Assembly: GCF_042854845.1 (NCBI RefSeq)
Contig: NZ_AP031498.1
Location: 3,348,001 to 3,412,000, forward strand
Length of the DNA stretch: 64,000 nucleotides
Reading direction: 5' to 3'
From: Maricurvus nonylphenolicus
GTDB lineage: Bacteria; Pseudomonadota; Gammaproteobacteria; Pseudomonadales; Cellvibrionaceae
A program made the translations under genes and the position numbers. Below the pieces are notes generated by a model. It searched no databases. It was given only the letters and a program-made list of their open reading frames with translations, and was not told the DNA's origin. Of this stretch, positions 16,047-25,123 are shown piece by piece; the first letter of the stretch is position 1, and every line of letters begins with the position of its first letter.

Positions 16047-17795
16047 TTAAAGCGCTTCAATATATTCGACCATCAGCTGTACGCTTTGCTGGCCACGGAA
16101 TTCATTGACATCCAGGCGATAGGCCAAGCGCACCTTTTCTACTTGATTATTGGGCCACTGGGCCAGATCAATATTAAAGGCAATGGCGTCTACCAGTTGT
16201 CGCCCTTGGTTATCCAGCGACAACACCAGTTTTAAATGTTTCTCGCCAACAATTCGTTGCTGGACAACGAAAAACTCACCATCAAATACTGGCTCCGGAA
16301 AATGCTGCCCCCAAGGGCCGGCATCGCGTAATTCCTGCGCGACAGGGATGGAGAATTCATGTAAATCCAACGCACCGTCCGAGAGAATCTGCGCCTGCAA
16401 ATCGTTCTCGGTCAGCATATCCCTAACCACCTTATCGAAGGCCACTTGAAACGCCGCAAAGTTTTCTCGCGGAAAACTCATGCCCGCCGCCATCGCGTGA
16501 CCACCAAACTTACTGAGCAACCCCGGATTGGCTGTTGCCACCGCATCCAGGGCATCGCGAATATGCAAACCGGCAATCGAGCGTGCTGAGCCTTTGATCT
16601 CTTTGCCTTCATCATCAGCATTGGCAAACGCAATCACCGGGCGATGGAATTTATCTTTAATTCTTGAAGCCAGAATACCAATAACGCCCTGGTGCCATTG
16701 GCTATCGTACAGGCACAGGCCCCAAGGCATATCCCCCTCGGCAGAATCCAGCTGCAGTTTATCCAGACTGACTAACGCTTCCTGCTGCATACTTGACTCA
16801 ATCGCGCGTCTGTCACGGTTTAAATCATCCAGCTCAATAGCCATTTCTCGGGCGATATCCGGGCTTTCACACAACAGGCATTCAATACCTAAGGACATAT
16901 CATCCAGCCGCCCTGCCGCATTTAAACGCGGCCCTACGGTAAAGCCCAGATCAGATGCCACTAAACGGTGACGTTGGCGCCCGGCCACGTCTAGCAACGC
17001 CAAAATACCCGGACGTGCCCGGCCTGCCCGAATTCGCTGTAACCCTTGATGCACCAAAATACGGTTGTTGTGGTCGAGCGGTACAACATCGGCTACGGTG
17101 CCCAACGCCACAATATCCAGATAATTGGCCATATTCGGCTCAGCAATACCCTGGGCTTCAAACCAACCGCGCTTGCGTAGTTCACCGCGCAAGGCACTCA
17201 TCACATAAAAAATGACTCCAACACCGGCAAGGTTTTTACTGGGAAAGTCACAGCCGTGCTGGTTGGGATTAATTATCGCTGCTGCGGCTGGCGTTTCATT
17301 GCCCGGCAAATGGTGATCGGTCACCACTACACGAATACCTAGCGCATTGGCGGCATCCACACCCTCAATACTGGAGATACCGTTATCAACTGTGACGATT
17401 AAATCCGGTTTACGTTCAGCCGCCACCGCAACGATTTCTGGCGTTAAGCCATAACCAAAATCGAAACGGTTAGGCACCAGGTAATCGATTTGCTGTAAAC
17501 CCATCGCCTTTAAAGCCAACATGCCCAAGGCGCTGCTGGTGGCACCATCAGCATCGAAATCACCTACGATTAATACCCGTTCTTGTTTTTCTACTGCGTC
17601 AGCCAAAATGGCAACGGCTTCAGTTAAGCCTTTTAACTGTGTGGGCGGGGTTAACTGTTGTAAGGTTTTTTCCAAGGCCGCATCGGAGTCAACGCCACGG
17701 GATCGATAAACACGCTGTAATAGCGGTGAGATAGGCGAATCAAAAGCCGTAGCACTCGACTCTACCTCTTCACGTCTGACAATAAGCTTCTGCAT
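16047..17795 (-). CDS. recJ: Single-stranded-DNA-specific exonuclease RecJ
   Basis: 582 residues from ATG 17795 (GGGGA upstream; an ORF extension to 17849 lacks support). The DHH phosphoesterase motifs are VGDFDADGATSSAL, VTVDNG and VTDHHLPG; the DHHA1 motif is SKFGGHAMAAG; a C-terminal OB-like domain follows. RecJ degrades single-stranded DNA 5' to 3' in recombination and mismatch repair. Family length is about 570-580. It lies downstream of thrC, as in pseudomonads where these genes are near one another. Confidence 0.95.
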   Translation of the reverse strand: MQKLIVRREEVESSATAFDSPISPLLQRVYRSRGVDSDAALEKTLQQLTPPTQLKGLTEAVAILADAVEKQERVLIVGDFDADGATSSALGMLALKAMGLQQIDYLVPNRFDFGYGLTPEIVAVAAERKPDLIVTVDNGISSIEGVDAANALGIRVVVTDHHLPGNETPAAAAIINPNQHGCDFPSKNLAGVGVIFYVMSALRGELRKRGWFEAQGIAEPNMANYLDIVALGTVADVVPLDHNNRILVHQGLQRIRAGRARPGILALLDVAGRQRHRLVASDLGFTVGPRLNAAGRLDDMSLGIECLLCESPDIAREMAIELDDLNRDRRAIESSMQQEALVSLDKLQLDSAEGDMPWGLCLYDSQWHQGVIGILASRIKDKFHRPVIAFANADDEGKEIKGSARSIAGLHIRDALDAVATANPGLLSKFGGHAMAAGMSFPRENFAAFQVAFDKVVRDMLTENDLQAQILSDGALDLHEFSIPVAQELRDAGPWGQHFPEPVFDGEFFVVQQRIVGEKHLKLVLSLDNQGRQLVDAIAFNIDLAQWPNNQVEKVRLAYRLDVNEFRGQQSVQLMVEYIEAL

Positions 17796-17853
17796 GATTT
17801 CCCCAAAGCCCCCACTTTGCTCTTTGCATTCTAAGTTTAAGTCTAGCAAACAA

Positions 17854-17878
17854 AAAACGGGGCCTTAAGCCCCGTTTT
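17854..17878 (-). terminator. Terminator after thrC
   Basis: Stem AAAACGGGGC / GCCCCGTTTT with a 5-nt CTTAA loop and runs of A and T on both sides, so it can act on either strand. It separates hom-thrC from recJ. Confidence 0.9.
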
Positions 17879-17899
17879 CTTTCGTCACTTAATGTGTGA

Positions 17900-19297
17900 T
17901 TAAGCGCGAATATTGTCTGCAATAAAGCTCTGAACCTTAGGCAGATCTTTTTCCAGAACACTGAAACGCTCTTCGCGATCAAACAGGTCAGCCATATGGT
18001 GTGGCAGTGCAGGATCTTCACTCTGACCGGCTTTGCGTACTGCTTCCGGGAATTTCGCCGGGTGCGCAGTCGACAAACAGATCATAGGGATATCGGTACG
18101 ACGACGGGTTTTACGGGCCGCTTCGACACCAATAGCGGTGTGTGGATCCAACAGGTACTCGGTGGACTCGTAAACGTCTTCGATCACCTTGATCATGGCG
18201 TCATCATCCAGACGGTAGCTGCTGAACAACTCACGTGCGGTGCTCAACGCCTCTTCTTTCAGTACCATTGGGCCAGACTTAAAGTCTTCCATCAGACCTT
18301 TGATCTTGCTGCCATCACGGCCGTAGAGATCAAACAACAGACGCTCAAAGTTACTGGATACCATAATATCCATCGAAGGCGCCAAAGAGTGAATCAGCTC
18401 TTTCTTGCTGTGATCATTGTCGCTAATGCAGCGGTGCAGAATGTCGTTTGCATTGGTGGCGATTACCAGCTGATCGATTGGCAGACCCATTTGCTTGGCC
18501 AGGTAGCCGGCAAAAATATCACCAAAGTTACCGGTAGGCACAGAGAAAGACACTGGACGTGAAGGTGCACCCAGGGCCAAACCGGCATAGAAGTAGTAAA
18601 CGATCTGAGCCATGATACGGGCCCAGTTAATGGAGTTTACCGCTACCAGCTGACGCCCTTCTGGCAGGAAGGACTGATCACCAAAACTGGCTTTAACCAT
18701 GTTCTGACAATCGTCGAAGTTACCTTCTAAAGCAATGTTGTGAACATTGTCTTCCAGCACACTGGTCATCTGCTTACGCTGTACGTTGGAAACGCGGTTG
18801 TGCGGGTGCAGAATAAAAATGTCGATATTGTCGCAGTGACGACAACCTTCGATAGCCGCAGAACCGGTATCACCGGAGGTTGCACCCATCACAACCACTT
18901 TCTGGTCGCGTTTTTTCAGGATGTAATCCAGCAGGTTACCCAGGAACTGCAGTGCGAAATCTTTAAACGCCAGGGTTGGGCCCTGGAACAATTCCAAGAT
19001 CCACTCGTTGTGGCCGGTTTGCACCAGCGGTGCAATGGCATCGTGACGGAAGGTCGCGTAGGAATCGTCGATGATTTTTTTCAGGTCAGCATCAGGTACT
19101 TCGCCAGCAACGAACGGCGCAATAATTTTGAATGCCAGCTCCTGGTAACTTAAGCCCGCCCAGGAAGCGATCTCTTCCTGACTGAATTTAGGCAAGCTCT
19201 CTGGTACATACAAACCACCATCGGAGGCCAGACCAGTTAATACAACATCTTCAAATGACAGTGACGGTGCTTCGCCACGGGTACTGATATATTTCAC
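17900..19297 (-). CDS. thrC: Threonine synthase
   Basis: A 465-residue PLP enzyme converting O-phosphohomoserine to threonine. The N-terminus MKYISTRGEAPSLSFEDVVL is characteristic of the longer proteobacterial/fungal ThrC type. The PLP lysine lies in GPTLAFKDFALQF and the phosphate loop in GATSGDTGSAA. It follows hom by about 32 bp, so hom-thrC is one operon, as in Pseudomonas. Confidence 0.96.
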   Translation of the reverse strand: MKYISTRGEAPSLSFEDVVLTGLASDGGLYVPESLPKFSQEEIASWAGLSYQELAFKIIAPFVAGEVPDADLKKIIDDSYATFRHDAIAPLVQTGHNEWILELFQGPTLAFKDFALQFLGNLLDYILKKRDQKVVVMGATSGDTGSAAIEGCRHCDNIDIFILHPHNRVSNVQRKQMTSVLEDNVHNIALEGNFDDCQNMVKASFGDQSFLPEGRQLVAVNSINWARIMAQIVYYFYAGLALGAPSRPVSFSVPTGNFGDIFAGYLAKQMGLPIDQLVIATNANDILHRCISDNDHSKKELIHSLAPSMDIMVSSNFERLLFDLYGRDGSKIKGLMEDFKSGPMVLKEEALSTARELFSSYRLDDDAMIKVIEDVYESTEYLLDPHTAIGVEAARKTRRRTDIPMICLSTAHPAKFPEAVRKAGQSEDPALPHHMADLFDREERFSVLEKDLPKVQSFIADNIRA

Positions 19298-19329
19298 AAT
19301 AACCTCTTTCTCTTAACCTGTGACGAAAA

Positions 19330-20628
19330 TTAACCCAGCGACTCAACGCGGATATGGGTCACTTCACCGCTAACGCTATCCAGCGCAGCAATGGCAGCTT
19401 TGGCAGACAGCAGCTGCTTTTCGATAGTGCGGTTAGTCAGCAGAATAACCGGTACGTGATCTTCGCCTTCAGCAGGCTCTTTCTGGATCAGCGCTTCGAT
19501 ACTGATACCGGCATCGCTCAGGATTTGCGTAATCTTGGACAGCACGCCCGGCTGATCCAGCGCGGACAGACGCAGGTAGTAAGCCGTCTCAACCTCTTCA
19601 ATACCCAGAATAGGCAGATCCTGCAGGGTGTTAAAGGCCATATGCGGTACTTTGACCTGCTGGCCAGCACCTACTTGTCGAGCCACATCAACGATGTCGG
19701 CAACAACGGCAGAGGCCGTCGGCTCGGAACCAGCACCCGCACCGTAGTATAGGGTTGGACCTACGGCATCACCCTTCACCAGCACAGCGTTCATTACACC
19801 GTCTACATTGGCAATCAGGCGCTTCTCAGGAATCATGGTTGGGTGTACACGCAGCTCAACACCCTGCTCGGTGTTGCGGGCGATACCCAGGTGTTTGATA
19901 CGGTAGCCCAGTTCTTCAGCATAGGACACATCTTCAGGGGCGATATTGCTGATGCCTTCGGTGAAGATTTTGTCGAATTGCAACGGCATACCAAAAGCCA
20001 GAGACGCCAGAATCACCAGTTTGTGAGCGGCATCAATACCTTCCACGTCGAAGGTAGGATCAGCTTCGGCATAACCCAGCTCCTGGGCTTCCTTCAATAC
20101 GTCGGCAAAATCACGACCCTTGTCGCGCATCTCGGTCAGAATAAAGTTGCCAGTACCATTAATGATACCCGCCAGCCACTCTACCTTGTTGGCAGACAGG
20201 CCTTCGCGCAGGGCTTTAATAATGGGGATACCGCCAGCAACGGCAGCTTCGTAGGCGATGGTCACGCCTTTGGCTTCAGCCTTGGCAAACAGCTCATTAC
20301 CGAATTCAGCAATCAGGGCCTTGTTAGCGGTAACCACGTGTTTGCCGTTAGCAATGGCTTCTTCCACCAGCTCTTTGGCCACGGAGGTACCACCAATCAG
20401 CTCAACAACCATCTCAACTTCAGGGTTGCGAACCACATCGAAGATATCGCGGGAAACGTTCAGGGCAGAGGTATCGCAGGCTGGGTTGTCACGGCGTGCG
20501 CCTACCTGCTCAATAATAATCTCGCAACCGGTCCGGGCTGTAATTTCGCTGACATTTCGCGTCAGTACATTGATGGTACCGCTGGCCACGGTTCCCAAGC
20601 CACAAACACCTATTTTTACCGGTTTCAA
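19330..20628 (-). CDS. hom: Homoserine dehydrogenase
   Basis: 432 residues if translation begins at a TTG (20628), which has GGGGAG 6 nt upstream and gives the expected N-terminus (M)KPVKIGVCGLGTVASGT. The NAD(P) motif is GLGTVASG, the catalytic region includes INGTGNFILTEM and DPTFDVEGIDAAHKL, and a C-terminal ACT domain (LSALDQPGVLSKITQILSDA) suggests threonine feedback. Reaction: aspartate semialdehyde to homoserine. It is first in the hom-thrC operon. Confidence 0.95.
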   Translation of the reverse strand: MKPVKIGVCGLGTVASGTINVLTRNVSEITARTGCEIIIEQVGARRDNPACDTSALNVSRDIFDVVRNPEVEMVVELIGGTSVAKELVEEAIANGKHVVTANKALIAEFGNELFAKAEAKGVTIAYEAAVAGGIPIIKALREGLSANKVEWLAGIINGTGNFILTEMRDKGRDFADVLKEAQELGYAEADPTFDVEGIDAAHKLVILASLAFGMPLQFDKIFTEGISNIAPEDVSYAEELGYRIKHLGIARNTEQGVELRVHPTMIPEKRLIANVDGVMNAVLVKGDAVGPTLYYGAGAGSEPTASAVVADIVDVARQVGAGQQVKVPHMAFNTLQDLPILGIEEVETAYYLRLSALDQPGVLSKITQILSDAGISIEALIQKEPAEGEDHVPVILLTNRTIEKQLLSAKAAIAALDSVSGEVTHIRVESLG

Positions 20629-20818
20629 GGTTATCTCCCCTCGTCTAACTACGTCCAAAATCCTACCCCCACACCACCCTTTCAGGCATACAGAGAGCAG
20701 GCTAAATTAAAGAGGGTGAACCTTACTGACCGGGGCCCGGACTGTCAATGATTTAGCAGTTCCAAGCCCTAAACAGAGCCCCTTAAAAGAGGCCCTTAAG
20801 AGAGGGAGAAATATGGGC

Positions 20819-21613
20819 TTAGTTTACGCCTAGCTCTGCAGCCAATTTAGGGGCTGGCATATAGCCGGGCAGCAATGCACCAGACTCAGTAACCATGGCA
20901 GGTGTACCACGAACCCCCACCATTTGACCTAACTGCATATGACGCCCTACAGGGTTATCGTCACAGACGGCCATTTTCACGCTGTTATCGCGGTTTTTCA
21001 GGCGCGTCAGGGTATCTTGCGGGTTATCAGCGCACCAAGCGGTGGCAATCTTGTCATAGGAGGCAGACTGCAGCCCGGCACGTGGATAGGCCAGGTAACG
21101 CACTTCAATCCCCATATCATTCAAGGCTGGCACTTCCCGGTGCAGCTTGGCACAGTAACCGCAGTCAATATCGGTAAAGACGGTAACAAAAGCCTTGGTC
21201 TCACCTTTGGCCGGGAAAATAATGTGCTCTTTTAGCGGCACCTTGGCAATCAGCTCTGCGCGCCCTACTTTGCGCTGTTCTTCTGTCAGGTTAACTACTT
21301 CGTCGCTTTCAACTCGGAAAAGATCGCCAGCGATAAAATGAGAGCCATCTGCAGTGATATAGACCGTTGAGCCTGAAGCGAAGCTGACCTGGAACATACC
21401 CGCGATCGGGGAAGCCGTAATCGTGGTCATTTTTTGTTCTTCAGGGCCAATACCCAGCTTGGTCAGCATGGCTTTAATTTTGGAGGTATCTGCTTCACCG
21501 GTATCACTGGCCAACGCTTGCCCACCTACAACAGCCAGACACAAACCGATCATAGCCGCCTTCACAACCTTAAACATTCCAGAAGATCGCATAGCGACAC
21601 CTGCAGTTTTCAT
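20819..21613 (-). CDS. dsbC: Thiol:disulfide interchange protein DsbC
   Basis: 264 residues from ATG 21613 (GAGGT upstream). The signal peptide is about residues 1-36, with a hydrophobic stretch then QALAS. An N-terminal dimerisation domain is followed by a thioredoxin fold with active site C-G-Y-C in DIDCGYCAKLH and a cis-proline loop RGTPAMV. It is a periplasmic disulfide isomerase. It lies between xerD and hom on the same strand, the same order as in Pseudomonas. Confidence 0.95.
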   Translation of the reverse strand: MKTAGVAMRSSGMFKVVKAAMIGLCLAVVGGQALASDTGEADTSKIKAMLTKLGIGPEEQKMTTITASPIAGMFQVSFASGSTVYITADGSHFIAGDLFRVESDEVVNLTEEQRKVGRAELIAKVPLKEHIIFPAKGETKAFVTVFTDIDCGYCAKLHREVPALNDMGIEVRYLAYPRAGLQSASYDKIATAWCADNPQDTLTRLKNRDNSVKMAVCDDNPVGRHMQLGQMVGVRGTPAMVTESGALLPGYMPAPKLAAELGVN

Positions 21614-21711
21614 ATACACCTCAATGTTCAACATAAAATAAAGTAATAAGAGCCAATATACCCCACTTTGAGCCTTTGGCTACCTACAAGTTCCCAAAGC
21701 CCTTAACAAGC

Positions 21712-22626
21712 CTAACCCCGAGGGTGGTGCTCGGCATGCAAGCCCTTCATCCGCTCTTGAGCCACGTGAGTATATATCTGAGTGGTAGATAAATCGCTAT
21801 GCCCCAGCAGTAACTGCACCACACGCAGATCAGCGCCATGATTAATCAGATGGGTGGCAAAGGCATGACGCAGGGTATGGGGCGACAATGGTTTTTCAAT
21901 TCCAGCAACAGTGGCCCAATGCTTGATCCGGTGCCAAAACGTTTGCCGGGTCATTTGCTGACCGCGGGTACTGGGGAACAATATATCCGATTGCGCCTTT
22001 AACAGCAGTGGACGCGCTTCATTCATATAACGCGTCAGCCATTGGGCAGCCACTTCCCCCATAGGAACCAGACGGTCCTTACCGCCCTTGCCGGTCACCC
22101 GAACCACACCTTGACGCAGGTTCACCTGCGGCAGGGTCAGACTCACCAATTCGGTCACACGCAAGCCGCAGGCGTATAACACCTCCAACATAGTTCTATC
22201 GCGCAAGCCTACTGCCTCATCTGTTAACGGAGCTCGCAACAGTCGCTCGACATCGTTCTCCGTTAAGGATTTCGGCAATGGTCGACCGAGATTTGGACTT
22301 TCGATAAGCGCGACAGGGTCTATGGATAAACGGTTTTCTCGCACCTGATAACGGTAAAAACCTCGCAAGCAGGATAATAAACGGGCAATGGAGCGCGCCG
22401 ATTTACCCGCCTCACTCAACACCGCCAGATAGCGCTGGATATGCTCAGCGGTGCTGGTTAAAAGAGCCTGCTTCTGGGTTTGTAACCACTGCGCAAACGC
22501 ACGCAAATCCCGCCGATAGGAACTCAGGGTATTTTCACTTACCCCCTTTTCCATCCATAGGGCATCGAGAAAGGCATCAATGGTAAGTTGTTCCTGGGGA
22601 GGCAGATCTGGAGCTGGGCTATTCAT
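21712..22626 (-). CDS. xerD: Site-specific tyrosine recombinase XerD
   Basis: 304 residues from ATG 22626. The SAM-like N-terminal domain begins DAFLDALWMEKGVSENTLSSY. Catalytic residues are visible: R in YACGLRVTELV, HTLRHAFATHL, a second H in LLLGHSDLSTTQIY and the nucleophilic tyrosine in IYTHV. With XerC it resolves chromosome dimers at dif. It heads the xerD-dsbC-hom-thrC block. Confidence 0.95.
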   Translation of the reverse strand: MNSPAPDLPPQEQLTIDAFLDALWMEKGVSENTLSSYRRDLRAFAQWLQTQKQALLTSTAEHIQRYLAVLSEAGKSARSIARLLSCLRGFYRYQVRENRLSIDPVALIESPNLGRPLPKSLTENDVERLLRAPLTDEAVGLRDRTMLEVLYACGLRVTELVSLTLPQVNLRQGVVRVTGKGGKDRLVPMGEVAAQWLTRYMNEARPLLLKAQSDILFPSTRGQQMTRQTFWHRIKHWATVAGIEKPLSPHTLRHAFATHLINHGADLRVVQLLLGHSDLSTTQIYTHVAQERMKGLHAEHHPRG

Positions 22627-22697
22627 AGGCAAGACTCTACCCCAGCGCCTTGACCGATAACAAGGGGGCTATACTTTAAGTTGAAGATATTTTCGAA

Positions 22698-22770
22698 CAG
22701 CCCTGAGCGTAAATAAGCAGCCTTGAGCCTAAATAAGCAGCCTTGAGTGTAAATAAGCAGCCCTGAGCAA
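22698..22770 (+). repeat. 20-bp tandem repeats before the indoleamine dioxygenase gene
   Basis: Three full units, CAGCCCTGAGCGTAAATAAG (22698-22717), CAGCCTTGAGCCTAAATAAG (22718-22737) and CAGCCTTGAGTGTAAATAAG (22738-22757), then a partial CAGCCCTGAGCAA that runs into the ATG at 22770. The period equals about two helical turns. They fill the space directly before the start codon and replace any visible ribosome site. Confidence 0.9.
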
Positions 22771-23846
22771 TGAATGAAAAGCTAAGCAGAGGATTTTTAC
22801 CACCACAGGATCCCGCCACCGCCTTTCCTCCAGGCTCCCCTTTTGAGTTACTGGATCAAGTGGGTCGCGACCTGCCCAGTCTGTTACTGGAGGACGATGC
22901 ACGCCAATACCTGCAATCTTTTGTATTTCCTGACTGGGACTGCGGAGATCAACTGAGCACGCCACTGCAACACTTGTACTATGTACGTCTTGGTTTTATT
23001 GCATCAGGTTACATTAACCAAATTGGCACCTCCCCTTGCCATCAATTACCCAAAAATCTGGCGCAACCACTTTGCTCTATTTGCCATCAACTGCAGCGGC
23101 CTCCCATTCTCTCCTACGATGGCTATGCGCTGTATAACTGGAAACGATTCGATAAGAAAAAACCTGTGCAGTTAGGCAACATTGATACTCTGCAAAACTT
23201 TGTGCACCTATACGATGAGCACTGGTTTATTCTGGTTCATGTCGATATAGAAATGAAAGCTGCTGAAACCGTTTCGGCAATTCAGCGCATAATCGACACG
23301 ATAGAAGATACAGACGCTATTAACAAAAACCTTAAAATAATTGCTGGATCTTTAGCACAACAAGTTAGTGTGCTTAAACGTATTCCTGAACGTATGTCGC
23401 CCGATCTCTACTTTAAAGCTTTCCGCCCGTATATCCGTTTCTTTGAACAGGTAACCTATGAAGGTGTTCAGCATCAGGCTACAAATTTCCGTGGTGAAAC
23501 CGGCGCACAAAGCAGTATCATGCCGAGCCTGGTCGCCCTGCTTAAAATTCCCCACCAAGCCAGTGAGCTGACTAACCACTTGCGGGATATGCGCAACTAT
23601 ATGCCCGTTGAACATCAACAGCTTTTAACCCGGATAGAAAAGCTCCCTCCTATTAAGCCGCTCAGCGAAGTCACGCTCTTTAATGAAGTACTGGAACAGA
23701 TTGCACAATTTAGAGAAATACATTTTAACTGGGCGCAGCAATATATTAATGCCCACGTACAGGACCCCAGAGGCACCGGCGGCACACCTTATATGCGCTG
23801 GCTAAAACAACTTATCGATGAAACCCGTGGCTTTATGATCCACTAA
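22770..23846 (+). CDS. Indoleamine 2,3-dioxygenase family protein
   Basis: A 358-residue haem dioxygenase homologue. Hallmarks shared with animal and fungal IDO are PPILSYDGYALYNWKR, the R241-containing FRGETGAQSS, LRDMRNYMPVEHQQLL, proximal haem histidine H318 in FREIHFNWAQQYI and the substrate loop RGTGGTPYMRWLKQ. IDO converts tryptophan to N-formylkynurenine using O2. No kynurenine pathway genes are adjacent. The ATG has no clear ribosome site and is preceded directly by tandem repeats. It is divergent from xerD. Indole-like substrates other than tryptophan remain possible. Confidence 0.88.
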   Translation: MNEKLSRGFLPPQDPATAFPPGSPFELLDQVGRDLPSLLLEDDARQYLQSFVFPDWDCGDQLSTPLQHLYYVRLGFIASGYINQIGTSPCHQLPKNLAQPLCSICHQLQRPPILSYDGYALYNWKRFDKKKPVQLGNIDTLQNFVHLYDEHWFILVHVDIEMKAAETVSAIQRIIDTIEDTDAINKNLKIIAGSLAQQVSVLKRIPERMSPDLYFKAFRPYIRFFEQVTYEGVQHQATNFRGETGAQSSIMPSLVALLKIPHQASELTNHLRDMRNYMPVEHQQLLTRIEKLPPIKPLSEVTLFNEVLEQIAQFREIHFNWAQQYINAHVQDPRGTGGTPYMRWLKQLIDETRGFMIH

Positions 23847-23974
23847 ACCCCACGAAGAAAAACCAATGGAAATCATTCTTATTTCGATCAATAGATACAT
23901 TTTTATACACGCTCAAATATAGCGAAAAACACCTACAAAAAAGCCTGTTACAGAAGAATAATTTAATAAGGCCT

Positions 23975-24048
23975 TTGACTTTAATACCCACTCGCTATAC
24001 TTTATTTGACCATCTTTACAGAGGCCGCATTCCCGCAAAGCGGAATGC
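23975..24048 (+). promoter_or_regulatory. Probable bacterioferritin promoter and 5' leader hairpin
   Basis: TTGACT (23975-23980) and TATACT (23996-24001) are near-consensus sigma70 boxes with a short 15-bp spacer. The leader then holds an imperfect hairpin, GCATTC..CGC / GCG..GAATGC (24027-24048). The bacterioferritin start is at 24099 with GGAGA upstream. Confidence 0.5.
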
Positions 24049-24098
24049 AAACTAAACGCATCTAGCGCCTGATACCAACAACAAAAACGGAGATTCCC

Positions 24099-24563
24099 AT
24101 GAAAGGTGACGTGAAGGTAATCGAGTACCTTAACCGCGTGCTAACCCTGGAGCTGACGTCCATCAATCAATACTTTCTTCACGCCCGCATGTACCGCAAT
24201 TGGGGCCTGGAGTCTCTAAACGAAAAGAGCTACAAAAAATCTATCAAGGATATGAAGCAGGCAGACGACTTGATCGAGCGCATCCTAATGCTCGAAGGCC
24301 TGCCCAACCTTCAGCAACTGGAAAAAATTCGCATTGGTGAGCACACCGAAGAAATGTTGAAGTGCGATATGGCCTTCCAGATGGAACAGCTGACACTTTT
24401 ACGAGAAGCGATTAAGTACTGTGAAGACGCTCAGGATTACGTTAGCCGTGACATCCTGGAAGACATTCTTGAGTACGAAGAAGATCACGTTGATTGGCTG
24501 GAAACCCAGGAGTATCTGGTCAGCAACACAGGTATTGAAAATTACCTGCAATCACAAATGTAA
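24099..24563 (+). CDS. bfr: Bacterioferritin subunit, haem-binding type with altered ferroxidase site
   Basis: A 154-residue four-helix ferritin. Using E. coli Bfr numbering, the haem ligand M52 is present. Of the ferroxidase ligands, E18, E94, E127 and H130 are present, but E51 is D and H54 is Q. This subunit is therefore likely to bind haem while having a weak or inactive di-iron site. It is followed 27 bp later by a second subunit with the opposite pattern. The 24-mer shell stores iron in the cytoplasm; a mixed shell is probable, as described for paired Bfr subunits in other proteobacteria. Confidence 0.93.
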   Translation: MKGDVKVIEYLNRVLTLELTSINQYFLHARMYRNWGLESLNEKSYKKSIKDMKQADDLIERILMLEGLPNLQQLEKIRIGEHTEEMLKCDMAFQMEQLTLLREAIKYCEDAQDYVSRDILEDILEYEEDHVDWLETQEYLVSNTGIENYLQSQM

Positions 24564-24590
24564 CCCGGCTCTCAATACAGGAATATCACT

Positions 24591-25058
24591 ATGAAAGGCA
24601 ATGACAAGGTAATTAACGCCCTTAATGGCCTGCTCGGTTGGGAACTGGCCGCTATGGATCAATACTTTATCCATTCGCGCATGTATGACGACTGGGGCCT
24701 CTCTAAGCTCTATGAACGTATCGACCATGAATTCGACGATGAAAAAGGCCACGCCGCAGCCCTGATTGAGCGCATTCTATTTTTGGAAGGCACTCCCGAT
24801 ATGGTGACTCGCCCTGCCATCAATGTAGGCAAGGATGTTCCCGCTATGCTGCAAAGCGATCTCGACGTAGAGCTGGCCGTCGACAAAGCCCTGAAAGACG
24901 CGATTAAAATCTGCGAAGATGAGCAGGACTATGTCAGCCGTGAGATTTTGGAAAAACTGATTGAAGATACCGAAGTCGATCACGCCTGGTGGCTGGAGAA
25001 ACAACTCGGCCTTATTCAGAAGGTTGGCCTGCAAAACTACCTGCAATCACAAATGTAG
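24591..25058 (+). CDS. bfr: Bacterioferritin subunit, ferroxidase type lacking the haem methionine
   Basis: A 155-residue subunit. Ferroxidase ligands E18, E51, H54, E127 and H130 are present, with D at position 94. The haem-ligand position 52 is lysine (EFDDEKGH), so this subunit cannot bind haem in the usual way. It forms an operon with the preceding haem-type subunit, and the two are complementary. It supplies Fe(II) oxidation to the mixed shell. Confidence 0.93.
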   Translation: MKGNDKVINALNGLLGWELAAMDQYFIHSRMYDDWGLSKLYERIDHEFDDEKGHAAALIERILFLEGTPDMVTRPAINVGKDVPAMLQSDLDVELAVDKALKDAIKICEDEQDYVSREILEKLIEDTEVDHAWWLEKQLGLIQKVGLQNYLQSQM

Positions 25059-25074
25059 GTTGGTTTTACCTGGC

Positions 25075-25100
25075 GGTGAGACGCTACTTAGCGTCTCACC
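25075..25100 (+). terminator. Hairpin after the bacterioferritin operon
   Basis: Near-perfect stem GGTGAGACGCT / AGCGTCTCACC with a 4-nt loop, 16 bp after the stop codon. It lacks a strong T-tract but lies between converging genes. Confidence 0.55.
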
Positions 25101-25123
25101 TATACCCTCTTATAGCATAGCAC

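Noticed and set aside
19843..20751. Plus-strand frame of 302 codons antisense to hom
   Set aside because: Shadow of hom; no motif, and hom is certain.
22698..22770. Tandem repeats as a CRISPR array
   Set aside because: Units are contiguous with no spacers and no cas genes are present.
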